Shown here: positions 1 through 7,618 of the stretch, piece after piece
How positions within the stretch are numbered: position 1 is the stretch's first letter
Layout of the letters: the number at the start of each line of letters is the position of its first letter
From: Lachnospiraceae bacterium
GTDB lineage: Bacteria; Bacillota; Clostridia; Lachnospirales; Lachnospiraceae
DNA: 53,551 nt
Direction: 5' to 3'
Assembly: GCA_014804645.1 (NCBI GenBank)
Contig: JAAUZI010000037.1
Span: 37,043 to 90,593 of the forward strand
The notes under the pieces: generated by a model
Seen by the model: the letters and a program-made list of their open reading frames with translations, nothing else
Told to the model about the DNA's origin: nothing
The model's database searches: none
Program-made: the position numbers and the translations under genes

Positions 1-10
1 CTTTTTGTTG

Positions 11-130
11 GACGGTAAAGTCGCAAAGGCGCACGAGAGGAACTTTCATGAGTGCATTTTCGAATGAAAGTTTCTCTCATGAGGTGTGCGCCGAAGGGAC
101 TTTGCCCTTTAGTGCCGTCGCGCAGCGACT
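11..130 (+). repeat. Long imperfect palindrome (element P1)
   Basis: The left arm (GACGGTAAAG at 11-20, GGCGCAC at 28-34, GAGAGGAACTTTCAT at 35-49) pairs with the right arm (ATGAAAGTTTCTCTC at 64-78, GTGTGCGCC at 84-92, CTTTAGTGCCGTC at 107-119), giving a nested stem of about 110 bases just before the CobU-like gene. Bases 87-130 recur with one mismatch at 3255-3298. There is no T-run after it, so it is not an ordinary terminator. Function is unknown; a palindromic intergenic repeat or leader structure is the likeliest reading. Confidence 0.7.
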
Positions 131-149
131 TTAAATGGGAGACAAAATG

Positions 150-479
150 ATATTTATAATAGGTGGAGCATATCAGGGAAAAACATCTTTTGCAGACAGG
201 AATTTTTCGGATACCTATAAGATCATCAATCACTATCACGAAGAAATCCGGTATCAGATGAAAAATGGACTGGAACCTCTGGAGGAGGCGAAAAGACTGC
301 TACTGTCAGAAGATAAGCTGGTCATTATCTGTGATGAGGTGGGATGCGGGCTGGTGCCGGTGGATGCCTTTGAACGCGCTTACAGGGAGCAGGTGGGCAG
401 GGTAGGGGGATATCTTGCGGGGCAGGCTAAGCAGGTCATCCGGGTCATATGTGGTATTGGAAAGAATATAAAATCATAA
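150..479 (+). CDS. Short CobU-like adenosylcobinamide kinase/guanylyltransferase
   Basis: Probably a CobU-family P-loop protein that phosphorylates adenosylcobinamide and transfers GMP late in cobalamin assembly, in the cytoplasm. The N-terminus has a CobU-type P-loop (GGAYQGKT, the place of GGxRSGKS) and the middle has a hydrophobic strand ending in CDEVG, which fits the family's second nucleotide motif. The start at 150 follows GGGAGA with good spacing; the ATG at 135 lacks a site. At 109 residues it is well short of the usual 170-190 for full CobU, so guanylyltransferase activity is uncertain. It heads a run of cobalamin genes, and the next gene starts 14 bases after its stop. The family call is fairly sure, the enzymatic range is not. 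Confidence 0.65.
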   Translation: MFIIGGAYQGKTSFADRNFSDTYKIINHYHEEIRYQMKNGLEPLEEAKRLLLSEDKLVIICDEVGCGLVPVDAFERAYREQVGRVGGYLAGQAKQVIRVICGIGKNIKS

Positions 480-493
480 CAGAGGACACGTGT

Positions 494-1132
494 ATGAAAG
501 TATACTTTATCCGGCATGGGCAGACAAAGGGAAACACGGAAGGCCGATATGTAGGCAGGACAGATGAGCCGCTATTGGCGGAAACAAGAGAAAAACTTTT
601 TGAAAAAAGCATGATCCTGCAAGCCGTCCTTAGACCGGACATTTTGTATGTGAGTCCCATGCTGAGATGCCGTGAGACCGCGCAGATTCTGTTTCCCGGG
701 AAAGCGCAGATAGAGGTAGATGCGTTCAGGGAGTGCGATTTTGGGGAGTTTGAATACAGGAATTACGGGGAATTAAACGGTAATCCCGATTATCAGAGAT
801 TCATTGATTCCGGCGGTACATGCGGTTTCCCGGGCGGGGAGACTATGGATGAATTTCAGGACAGATGTGCCAGGGAGTTCTACAATGTACTAAGTTTTGA
901 ATGGAAACAAAAACCGGACAGCAGCATCGCTTTTATCGTTCATGGGGGAACAATTATGGCAATATTGGATCGTTTCTCGCATCCTCATAAAAGTTATTTT
1001 GAGTGGCAGACAGAAAATGGAAACGGCTATGCCGCCGAAGTGTCCTATGATGAAAGGACCGGAACGCTGTTGTTGGATCATATTATGGGGCTAAATGAGT
1101 TTCTGAATATTAAGAGGAGAAATATTGATTGA
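494..1132 (+). CDS. cobC: Histidine phosphatase, CobC-type (alpha-ribazole phosphatase-like)
   Basis: A histidine-phosphatase (phosphoglycerate mutase-like) enzyme of 212 residues. The RHGQT motif at residues 7-11 carries the phospho-acceptor His8, and a second catalytic histidine sits in FIVHGGT near residue 155. The Glu-rich ECDFGEFE segment near residue 80 is typical of CobC/GpmB-like enzymes. Placed between the CobU-like gene and cbiB, it most likely dephosphorylates alpha-ribazole phosphate or adenosylcobalamin phosphate. The start at 494 follows a GAGGACA site; an in-frame ATG at 449 would lie inside the preceding gene and adds residues foreign to the family. The phosphatase fold is certain; the cobalamin substrate is inferred from context. 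Confidence 0.8.
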   Translation: MKVYFIRHGQTKGNTEGRYVGRTDEPLLAETREKLFEKSMILQAVLRPDILYVSPMLRCRETAQILFPGKAQIEVDAFRECDFGEFEYRNYGELNGNPDYQRFIDSGGTCGFPGGETMDEFQDRCAREFYNVLSFEWKQKPDSSIAFIVHGGTIMAILDRFSHPHKSYFEWQTENGNGYAAEVSYDERTGTLLLDHIMGLNEFLNIKRRNID

Positions 1133-1134
1133 TA

Positions 1135-1152
1135 TGCGTGCCATGGCACGCA
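1135..1152. repeat. Perfect 18-bp palindrome at the cobC-cbiB junction
   Basis: TGCGTGCCATGGCACGCA reads identically on both strands. It lies between the cobC stop (1130-1132) and the GTG start of cbiB at 1165, and its last bases run into the ribosome site (AGGGAG, about 1152-1157). In RNA it would form a hairpin that could limit access to the cbiB start, or couple its translation to cobC. Confidence 0.7.
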
Positions 1153-1164
1153 GGGAGTATAAAA

Positions 1165-2154
1165 GTGAAAGAACGTATTTTGATAATCTGCGTAGGGTGC
1201 ATTCTGGATATGATTTTTGGTGATCCACACTGGCTGTGGCATCCGGTGCGTGGCATTGGAAAAATAATAGAGTGGGCGGAACGGGGGCTGCGCAGGCTGT
1301 TTGGAATCCGACCGGAAAAAGAAACTGACATTGGAAAAAAGAAAGCTGCGGGAATATTGCTTGTACTTGTGGTATTGACTGCAACGCTGGCAGTAACCTT
1401 TGGGCTGCTTACTCTGGCAGAAATATTGCATCCGACATTACGGATTGTTTTGGAATGTATTATCTGTTATCAGATGCTGGCTATGAAGTCCTTGAAGGTG
1501 GAGAGTATGAGAGTCTGTCATGCCCTTAAGAACGGGGATGTGGAAGCAGCAAGAAGTGCAGTTTCCATGATTGTAGGAAGAGATACCGGGCATTTGACGG
1601 CGGAGGGCATTACAAAGGCTGCTGTGGAAACAGTGGCGGAAAATACATCGGATGGGGTGGTTGCCCCATTGTTATATCTGCTTGCGTTTGGGGTTTACGG
1701 CGGAGTGGCTTACAAGGCTGTGAACACAATGGATTCCATGATAGGCTACCGCAATGACAAATATCTGTATTTGGGTAGGTTCGCCGCCAGGATGGATGAT
1801 GTCTGTAATTTTGTTCCGGCAAGGATCTCGGCGCTGTGTATGATCATGGCGGCTTTTCTGTTGGGACTAAATGGCAGAAGGGCAGCGTTTATTTTCAAGA
1901 GGGACAGGTATTGCCATGCCAGTCCTAATTCAGCCCAGACAGAGGCAGTCTGTGCAGGGGCATTAGGAGTGGAACTTGCCGGGGATGCATGGTACTTGGG
2001 AGTCCTGCACAAGAAGCCTGTTATAGGTGATGCTGTAAGGGAAGTGGAGGCAGAGGATATTACCAGAGCCAACAGGCTCCTGTATGTGACATCCGGGATT
2101 GTCTTTTTAGCAGGGATATTGATATTAGCAGCGCTGGCCGGAATGGGGATATAA
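1165..2154 (+). CDS. cbiB: Adenosylcobinamide-phosphate synthase CbiB/CobD (membrane)
   Basis: A multi-pass membrane protein of 329 residues that attaches the aminopropanol arm to adenosylcobyric acid. The family signature GDPHWLWHPVR is at residues 19-29, followed by several hydrophobic helices and the conserved NTMDSMIGY and SPNSAQTEA segments. I chose the GTG at 1165 because AGGGAG lies 7-8 bases upstream; a TTG at 1129 overlapping the cobC stop is the alternative and would add 12 residues. The aminotransferase-like decarboxylase that supplies the arm follows 52 bases later. Confidence 0.88.
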   Translation: MKERILIICVGCILDMIFGDPHWLWHPVRGIGKIIEWAERGLRRLFGIRPEKETDIGKKKAAGILLVLVVLTATLAVTFGLLTLAEILHPTLRIVLECIICYQMLAMKSLKVESMRVCHALKNGDVEAARSAVSMIVGRDTGHLTAEGITKAAVETVAENTSDGVVAPLLYLLAFGVYGGVAYKAVNTMDSMIGYRNDKYLYLGRFAARMDDVCNFVPARISALCMIMAAFLLGLNGRRAAFIFKRDRYCHASPNSAQTEAVCAGALGVELAGDAWYLGVLHKKPVIGDAVREVEAEDITRANRLLYVTSGIVFLAGILILAALAGMGI

Positions 2155-2206
2155 GTTTTGGGCGGTATGGGCGGATGCGGAACTGGAATGGATAGAGGGC
2201 ATATTT

Positions 2207-3280
2207 ATGGAATATCTTCATGGAGGAGACATTTATCGCAATGCGGTTCAATATGATTTTTCGGTCAATATCAATCCTCTTGGGATGCCGCCAGGCTGCG
2301 TGGAGGCAGCAAAAAGAGGAGTGGAGCTCTGTACGCAATACCCGGACTTTAGAGGTGAGGAACTCTGCCGGACCCTGGCAGATGTAGAAGGAATCAGGGA
2401 AGAACAGGTTATCTTGGGCAATGGTGCCGCAGAAATTTTATATGCCCTTATATCCTATCTGCATCCGGGGAGGGTGTTGATTCCGGTTCCGGCATTTGGC
2501 GAGTATGAAGCAGCCGTGACGGCATTCGGAGGAAAATGTGATTTTTGGGAAATGCAGGAGAAAACGGGTTTCCGTTTGGAGAAAGCTTTTTTAGAGTCTA
2601 TTCAGGAATTTACGGATCTTGTCATCTTGTGCAATCCCAATAATCCTACCGGAGTTTCCGTAAACAAAGAATTACTGCTGCAGATAGCTGAGAAATGTGA
2701 AAAAACAGGTACATGGCTTTGTGTGGACGAATGTTTCCTTCCTTTCACAGAAAGGGAAAGGGAGCTGACATTGAAACACAGCCTGAAAACTTTCCCTCAT
2801 TTGGTTGTACTGAGAGCATTTACTAAGATATATGGTATGCCGGGACTGCGGCTGGGATATGCGATGACAGCTAACAAAGGGCTGTTGGTCGGGATCAGGC
2901 GGTGTCTGCAGCCATGGAACACATCCATCCCGGCGCAGATGGCAGGCATACAGGCATTGAAAGCGCTGGGGTTTGTGGAACAGACGGTAAAACTTGTCAA
3001 GGAAGAGAGGGAGTTTTTATGCAGGGAGCTTGCGGACATGCCACCTGGAATCGTGGACAAAATCTATCCGTCTGAGGCAAATTTCATTCTCATGCGCAGC
3101 CGGATAGATCTGTATATCAGGATGCTGGAGCAGGGCTTTCTTATCAGGAATTGCAGGGATTACCGGGGGCTTAAGTCAAAGCAGGGCAGTTTGACAGGAT
3201 ATTTCAGGATTGCGGTTAGGACGCATGAGGAGAATAGGGCTATTTTGGACTGCATGCGCCGAAGGGACTTTACCCTTTAG
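2207..3280 (+). CDS. cobD: Threonine-phosphate decarboxylase-like PLP enzyme (CobD-type)
   Basis: A class I/II PLP aminotransferase-fold protein of 357 residues, related to histidinol-phosphate aminotransferase. Between cbiB and cobQ it is best read as L-threonine-O-3-phosphate decarboxylase, the source of (R)-1-amino-2-propanol phosphate. Visible motifs: the HGG...NINPLG N-terminus typical of CobD, CNPNNPTG near residue 143, the DECF strand, and the PLP lysine Lys207 in AFTKIYGMPGLRLGY. The last residues (MRRRDFTL) and the stop codon are read from a copy of the P1 repeat (3255-3298), so the native C-terminus has been replaced or extended. The alternative, a histidinol-phosphate aminotransferase, is less likely in this context. 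Confidence 0.82.
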   Translation: MEYLHGGDIYRNAVQYDFSVNINPLGMPPGCVEAAKRGVELCTQYPDFRGEELCRTLADVEGIREEQVILGNGAAEILYALISYLHPGRVLIPVPAFGEYEAAVTAFGGKCDFWEMQEKTGFRLEKAFLESIQEFTDLVILCNPNNPTGVSVNKELLLQIAEKCEKTGTWLCVDECFLPFTERERELTLKHSLKTFPHLVVLRAFTKIYGMPGLRLGYAMTANKGLLVGIRRCLQPWNTSIPAQMAGIQALKALGFVEQTVKLVKEEREFLCRELADMPPGIVDKIYPSEANFILMRSRIDLYIRMLEQGFLIRNCRDYRGLKSKQGSLTGYFRIAVRTHEENRAILDCMRRRDFTL

Positions 3281-3298
3281 TGCCGTCGCGCAGCGACT
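3255..3298 (+). repeat. Partial copy of element P1 (right arm only)
   Basis: These 44 bases match 87-130 at 43 positions; the difference is A for G in the ACTTTGCCC segment. The copy overlaps the 3' end of the CobD-like gene, encodes its last residues and supplies the TAG stop at 3278-3280. A short inverted repeat (GAGATC..GATCTC) and the cobQ ribosome site follow. Confidence 0.8.
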
Positions 3299-3330
3299 GG
3301 GAGATCAAGAGATCTCCAATAGGAGGAACA

Positions 3331-4845
3331 ATGGCGAAACCGATTATGATACAGGGAACAATGTCCAATGTTGGGAAAAGTCTGATTGCGGCAGGGTTAT
3401 GCCGTATTTTCAAGCAGGATGGGTACAAAGTAGCTCCATTCAAATCCCAGAACATGGCACTCAATTCCTATATAACAAAGGAAAATCTTGAAATGGGCAG
3501 GGCACAGGTGGTACAGGCTAAAGCCTGCAGCATAGAGCCAATGGTATGCATGAACCCTATTTTGCTCAAACCTACCACAGATATGGGGTCACAGGTTATT
3601 GTGAACGGGGAAGTTATGGGAAATATGCGTGCTATGGACTATTTCAAGAAAAAGCGGGAGTATATCCCCATTATCAAAAATGCCTATGAGAAACTGGCCT
3701 CCCAATATGATATTGTGGTGATAGAAGGAGCCGGGAGTCCGGCGGAAATCAACCTGAAGGCGGATGATATCGTGAACATGGGAATGGCGAAAATAGCCGA
3801 TGCGCCGGTACTGCTGGTGGGGGATATTGACAAGGGCGGAGTGTTTGCCCAGCTGATCGGTACTGTGATGCTGTTGGAGAAACAGGAACAGGACCGCATA
3901 CAGGGGCTTATTATTAACAAATTCCGAGGGGATAAACGGATACTTGACCCAGGGCTTGCTATGATCACTGAAAAGTGTGGGAAAGAGATTTTTGGGGTGG
4001 TTCCCTATATGGATGTGGATATTGAGGAGGAGGACTCGCTGGCAGAAAGCCTGGAGCAGAAGACTGTGAGGGGACGCATTGATGTTGCGGTCATAAGATT
4101 GCCCAAGATATCCAATTTTACTGACTTTCAGGCGCTGGGCGCAGAGGCAGATGTGTCTGTGAGATATGTGGAGAGGACAGTCGAACTGCAGCGTCCCGAC
4201 TTGATCTGCATTCCCGGCACGAAAAATACGATCAGCGACTTAAAATGGTTCCGTGCCAGCGGTCTTGAGGCGGCAGTAAAACGGCTTGCAGGAGAAGGCA
4301 CACCTGTTATCGGCATCTGCGGTGGTTACCAGATACTTGGAACGCAGATCGTGGATGCCTGTGGTATGGAAGGCGGCGGACAGATACAGGGTATGGGGCT
4401 GCTGCCCATTGTCACTCATTATGAGCCGGAGAAAATGAGAAGACAGAATGCGGGGGCAGTGTCGCAGTTGACAGGGCTATTCAAAAGCCTTTCAGGAAAA
4501 ACGGTGAGCGGGTATGAACTACATATGGGAAGAACGTTTTCGGTTGTCGATGAAGAAAAAAATGGAGCTGTATCATCGGCGGCAACTGCCCTGCTGCAGT
4601 TGGCGGATGGCCTTGACGGATGTTGTGACGGGAATGTATTTGGAACTTATCTTCACGGTCTCTTTGATGAAGAGGAATTCAGGACTGCACTGATACAGAT
4701 TCTTTGCAGTCGCAAAGGAATTACCAGGGAAGTGTTGGATGGTTTTTCGATGGAGACCTATCAGGAGCAGCAATTTGATAAGTTGGCGGACACATTGCGC
4801 AGGAACCTGGATATGGATGCCGTGTATCGCATTATGGGGTTGTGA
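3331..4845 (+). CDS. cobQ: Cobyric acid synthase (CobQ/CbiP)
   Basis: An ATP-dependent amidotransferase of 504 residues that amidates four side chains of adenosylcobyrinic acid a,c-diamide to give adenosylcobyric acid. The N-terminal dethiobiotin-synthetase-like P-loop domain begins MIQGTMSNVGKS. The C-terminal class I glutamine amidotransferase domain has its nucleophile Cys330 in GICGGYQILG and its histidine His442 in YLHGLFDEEEF. The start at 3331 has AGGAGG seven bases upstream; extending to 3280 would read through the repeat. Length is normal for the family. Confidence 0.93.
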   Translation: MAKPIMIQGTMSNVGKSLIAAGLCRIFKQDGYKVAPFKSQNMALNSYITKENLEMGRAQVVQAKACSIEPMVCMNPILLKPTTDMGSQVIVNGEVMGNMRAMDYFKKKREYIPIIKNAYEKLASQYDIVVIEGAGSPAEINLKADDIVNMGMAKIADAPVLLVGDIDKGGVFAQLIGTVMLLEKQEQDRIQGLIINKFRGDKRILDPGLAMITEKCGKEIFGVVPYMDVDIEEEDSLAESLEQKTVRGRIDVAVIRLPKISNFTDFQALGAEADVSVRYVERTVELQRPDLICIPGTKNTISDLKWFRASGLEAAVKRLAGEGTPVIGICGGYQILGTQIVDACGMEGGGQIQGMGLLPIVTHYEPEKMRRQNAGAVSQLTGLFKSLSGKTVSGYELHMGRTFSVVDEEKNGAVSSAATALLQLADGLDGCCDGNVFGTYLHGLFDEEEFRTALIQILCSRKGITREVLDGFSMETYQEQQFDKLADTLRRNLDMDAVYRIMGL

Positions 4846-4928
4846 TGGCTTAGAGACAAGTAATTAGTGGGAAATAAAGCGGTTTCTGCGGTGCAGAGCT
4901 GTAGTAAAATAAAGGAGAGAATTGGAAT

Positions 4929-5552
4929 ATGCAGTTTGAAACAATTTTGCCACAGGAGATTGAAAAGCGCAGTTTTGAAATCATTACGGAGGAATTGGGG
5001 GATGTCAAATTAGATCCTCTCCAGGCTCCCGTCATCAAGCGTGTGATCCATACAACGGCTGATTTTGAGTATCTGGATACTCTCTGCTTTTCTGAAAATG
5101 CAGTTCTAAAGCTGCAGGAGGCGTTGCGAGATGGGGCATGTATTGTTACCGATACCCAGATGGCAAAGGCAGGTATCAGCAAAAAGACATTGGAAAAGTA
5201 TGGCGGGAAGGTATACTGTTTTATGGGGGATGAGGATGTGGCGCAGTCAGCGGCAAAGAATGGAACTACCCGAGCAGCCGTCAGTATGGATAAAGCGGCA
5301 GGGCTTTCACAGGACATTATTTTTGCTGTGGGAAATGCGCCTACGGCACTGGTACGCTTGTATGAATTGATGGAACAGGGGAAGATTACCCCCAAAGGAA
5401 TCATTGGTGTACCTGTAGGTTTCGTGAATGTTGTGCAGGCAAAGGAACTGATTTTGCAGTGTGATGTACCTTATATTGTAGCCAGAGGTCGGAAAGGCGG
5501 CAGCAACGTGGCAGCGGCTATCTGCAATGCGCTTCTGTATGCTATGGAATAA
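4929..5552 (+). CDS. cbiC: Precorrin-8X / cobalt-precorrin-8 methylmutase
   Basis: CbiC/CobH moves a methyl group from C-11 to C-12 to give (cobalt-)hydrogenobyrinate. At 207 residues the length is standard. The catalytic histidine lies in VIHTTADFEY (His41), and the family's C-terminal segment GVPVGFVNVVQAKE is intact. A GGAGAG site precedes the ATG. It is the only corrin-ring enzyme in this window, so the rest of the ring pathway must lie upstream of base 1 or elsewhere. Confidence 0.93.
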   Translation: MQFETILPQEIEKRSFEIITEELGDVKLDPLQAPVIKRVIHTTADFEYLDTLCFSENAVLKLQEALRDGACIVTDTQMAKAGISKKTLEKYGGKVYCFMGDEDVAQSAAKNGTTRAAVSMDKAAGLSQDIIFAVGNAPTALVRLYELMEQGKITPKGIIGVPVGFVNVVQAKELILQCDVPYIVARGRKGGSNVAAAICNALLYAME

Positions 5553-5593
5553 GTTTTAACAGATAAGGAACTGTCAATCACAAATTTAAAACA

Positions 5594-5685
5594 GTCTCGG
5601 AACGGAAGCGCCCGGAAGGAATTTTTAGCTGCGTTCTTTGCAGATGAAAATTCCTTCCCTGATATGGGCGCTGTAGTGCAGAGAC
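5594..5685 (+). repeat. Long palindromic element before the adenosyltransferase gene
   Basis: Outer arms GTCTC (5594-5598) and GAGAC (5681-5685), then AGCGCCC (5607-5613) with GGGCGCT (5666-5672), then GGAAGGAATTTT with AAAATTCCTTCC, then an inner CTGC/GCAG stem. The structure fills most of the gap between cbiC and the adenosyltransferase start at 5706. It does not resemble families A or B and has no T-run. It could be a leader structure or an inserted palindrome. Confidence 0.65.
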
Positions 5686-5705
5686 GGAACAGGAATAAGG
5701 GAGAT

Positions 5706-6233
5706 ATGATACATTTATACACAGGTGAAGGAAAAGGAAAGACTACAGCCGCCATTGGGCTTTGTGTACGGGCTGTGGGAAGGGGATATTCCGTGTGCTT
5801 TTCGCAGTTTATGAAAGGAAATGACACAGGGGAGCTTCATGTGCTGGAGAGTCTGTCAAACGTGGAAATTCTTCGAAGCAGGAAAAATTACGGTTTTTAT
5901 GCTTCTATGTCAGAGGCTGATAAGGAGGAGCTTACCGAAGTCCACAACAGCATTTTGGACAGTCTTTTGGAAAAAGTGGGGAGCGGGGCATGCCGTATGG
6001 TTATTATGGATGAATTGACCTATCCGGTGAAATGGGGACTGCTGGATATGGAAAAGCTGGAAACATTGCTGGAGATGGGAAAAGAAGGCAGTACCGGAAA
6101 TGTTGAGATTGTGATTACCGGACGTGATGCAAAGGATTTCCTGAAAAATGCAGCGGACTATATTACACAAATGGAGTGTGTGCGTCATCCCTACGAAAAG
6201 GGGATAGCGGCAAGAGAAGGAATTGAATTCTGA
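5706..6233 (+). CDS. cobA: Cob(I)yrinic acid a,c-diamide adenosyltransferase (CobA/BtuR/CobO)
   Basis: A P-loop adenosyltransferase of 175 residues that transfers the 5'-deoxyadenosyl group of ATP to cob(I)alamin or corrinoid precursors. The P-loop GEGKGKTT is at residues 7-14, followed by AIGLCVRAVGRG; the second strand has VIMDELTYPVKWGL and the C-terminus VITGRDAK, all typical of the CobA/CobO family. The start at 5706 follows AAGGGAG; upstream in-frame codons would be read from the palindromic element. Confidence 0.92.
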   Translation: MIHLYTGEGKGKTTAAIGLCVRAVGRGYSVCFSQFMKGNDTGELHVLESLSNVEILRSRKNYGFYASMSEADKEELTEVHNSILDSLLEKVGSGACRMVIMDELTYPVKWGLLDMEKLETLLEMGKEGSTGNVEIVITGRDAKDFLKNAADYITQMECVRHPYEKGIAAREGIEF

Positions 6234-6264
6234 TATGGCTGGTCAGATATGTGGAGGGGAGAGT

Positions 6265-6942
6265 ATGCAGGCTTTTTTTCCGGAATTATTGGACAGCTTT
6301 TTAGATCGGGACTTTATAAAAAAAGTGAGCGAAAAATTTCATTATGGAGAAATATATCTAAGTGAACTGCAGGCTGTCGCAGGGGAAATGCTGCCCTTAA
6401 TGCGCCAGGAGGCTTTTTGGGAAGTATGTGCTCCATGGGTATGGGATTGTGAAGGAAAAACAGATGCAGTTTATGAAGGTGTTGTCATGACCTTGGGAAA
6501 GGAATTGGACTGCCTGCAGGAGAGCTATCATAAAGAAGGGATGCTGACCGAGAGTTATATGTTGGAAGCATTGGCCAGTGAATTGCTGCTGCATGGATAC
6601 AAGGCATATAACCGCTATGTCAGGGAAGTAGAGGGCTGGCATGTTGCGAGATACCATTTCCCTGGCAGTGAAAAGAGTTTGCCGCTGGAGATGCTGCCGC
6701 ATATGTTAAGCAGGTTTTCCGTGCAGGTGTCATGTAATGAGGCGTTCTGTATAATGCCTAAGAAAAGTGTGGTATTTCTGGCGGAACTTACACAGGATGA
6801 ACAGGTTAAATGTGAAGGTATCTGTGTGGGCTGTGGGAATGTAAGATGTTCTAACAGAATGGAAGAGGATGCTCAGATGGGGAGGATCATGACGGATTTG
6901 CCATTAACATATGGGTATCAAAGAATTTTTGGAAAGTGGTAA
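6265..6942 (+). CDS. Stand-alone MetH reactivation-domain-like protein
   Basis: A soluble protein of 225 residues. The middle and C-terminal part resembles the activation domain of B12-dependent methionine synthase: MTLGKELD, a helical ESYMLEALASELL segment, a PLEMLPHMLSRF segment, then CIMPKKSV and a Cys cluster CVGCGNVRC (Cys187, 190, 195). That domain binds S-adenosylmethionine during reductive remethylation of cob(II)alamin. Here it stands alone at the end of a cobalamin operon, so it may serve a split methionine synthase or another corrinoid enzyme. The start at 6265 is set by a strong GGAGGGGAG site; the ATG at 6235 lacks one. The resemblance is clear by eye, the partner is unknown. Confidence 0.68.
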   Translation: MQAFFPELLDSFLDRDFIKKVSEKFHYGEIYLSELQAVAGEMLPLMRQEAFWEVCAPWVWDCEGKTDAVYEGVVMTLGKELDCLQESYHKEGMLTESYMLEALASELLLHGYKAYNRYVREVEGWHVARYHFPGSEKSLPLEMLPHMLSRFSVQVSCNEAFCIMPKKSVVFLAELTQDEQVKCEGICVGCGNVRCSNRMEEDAQMGRIMTDLPLTYGYQRIFGKW

Positions 6943-7003
6943 ACTTATTTTTATGACAGTGCCCTCCTTTTTATCGGATGGGTGAGGTAGACATCAGCTT
7001 AAG

Positions 7004-7040
7004 GGACTGGTAAGAAAAACTTGCCAGTCCTATACTTTTT
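7004..7040 (+). terminator. Rho-independent terminator closing the cobalamin operon
   Basis: GGACTGGTAAG (7004-7014) and CTTGCCAGTCC (7020-7030) form an 11-bp stem with one G-T pair, followed by TATACTTTTT. The right arm doubles as the -35 of the next promoter. Confidence 0.75.
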
Positions 7041-7050
7041 CTGGTATACT
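7021..7050 (+). promoter_or_regulatory. Promoter for the Nudix-GH113-helicase run
   Basis: TTGCCA (7021-7026), 18-bp spacer, TATACT (7045-7050). Each hexamer matches the sigma-A consensus at five of six positions. The -35 lies within the right arm of the preceding terminator. Confidence 0.65.
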
Positions 7051-7094
7051 GTACTGATAGGGTTTGACTTGAAGAACGGCGGAGAGAAGAGACT

Positions 7095-7598
7095 ATGGAA
7101 CTTTGGGATATCTATGATGCAGATAAAAAGCGGACCGGCCGCACCATGCGGCGCAATGACTTTCACCTGGCGGAGGGTGAGTACCACCTGACGGTGCTGG
7201 GCGTGGTGGTCCGGCGGGACGGGCGCTTTCTGATCACCAAGCGGGTGGAGACTAAAGCCTGGGCGCCGGGCTGGTGGGAAGTGTCCGGCGGCGCCGCCAT
7301 GGCGGGGGAGGAATCCCTGGACGCGGTGCGGCGGGAAGTGCTGGAGGAGACCGGGCTTGATGTGACGGGCTGGGACGGCGGTTATCTGTTTACCTATCAC
7401 CGAGAGAATCCCGGTGAGGGAGACAATTATTTTGTGGATGTGTACCGCTTTGTGGGTGACTTTTCCGAGGAGGAATTGGAACTTCAGCAGGCGGAGACGG
7501 ACGGGTATCGGCTGGCTACGGCCCAGGAGATCAGGGAGCTGGCGGACCAGGGGATTTTTCTTCACTATGACAGCATTCGGGAGGCATTCTCCCTGTAG
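7095..7598 (+). CDS. Nudix hydrolase
   Basis: A Nudix enzyme of 167 residues. The Nudix box spans Gly66 to Leu88, with the metal-binding REVLEE core at 80-85. The N-terminus (MELWDIYDADKKRTGR) resembles the Nudix group related to isopentenyl diphosphate isomerase, often annotated simply as hydrolase; the substrate cannot be told from sequence. A GAGAAGAGAC site precedes the start. The gene is visibly more G+C rich than the cobalamin block that ends 150 bases upstream. It is followed after 20 bases by the GH113-like gene, so the two are probably co-transcribed. Confidence 0.88.
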   Translation: MELWDIYDADKKRTGRTMRRNDFHLAEGEYHLTVLGVVVRRDGRFLITKRVETKAWAPGWWEVSGGAAMAGEESLDAVRREVLEETGLDVTGWDGGYLFTYHRENPGEGDNYFVDVYRFVGDFSEEELELQQAETDGYRLATAQEIRELADQGIFLHYDSIREAFSL

Positions 7599-7618
7599 GG
7601 GGAGTCGGAGAGAGAACG

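Noticed and set aside
1..134. Cobalamin riboswitch upstream of the operon
   Set aside because: The palindrome P1 shows no B12-box-like core that I can see; the true operon leader may lie upstream of the window.
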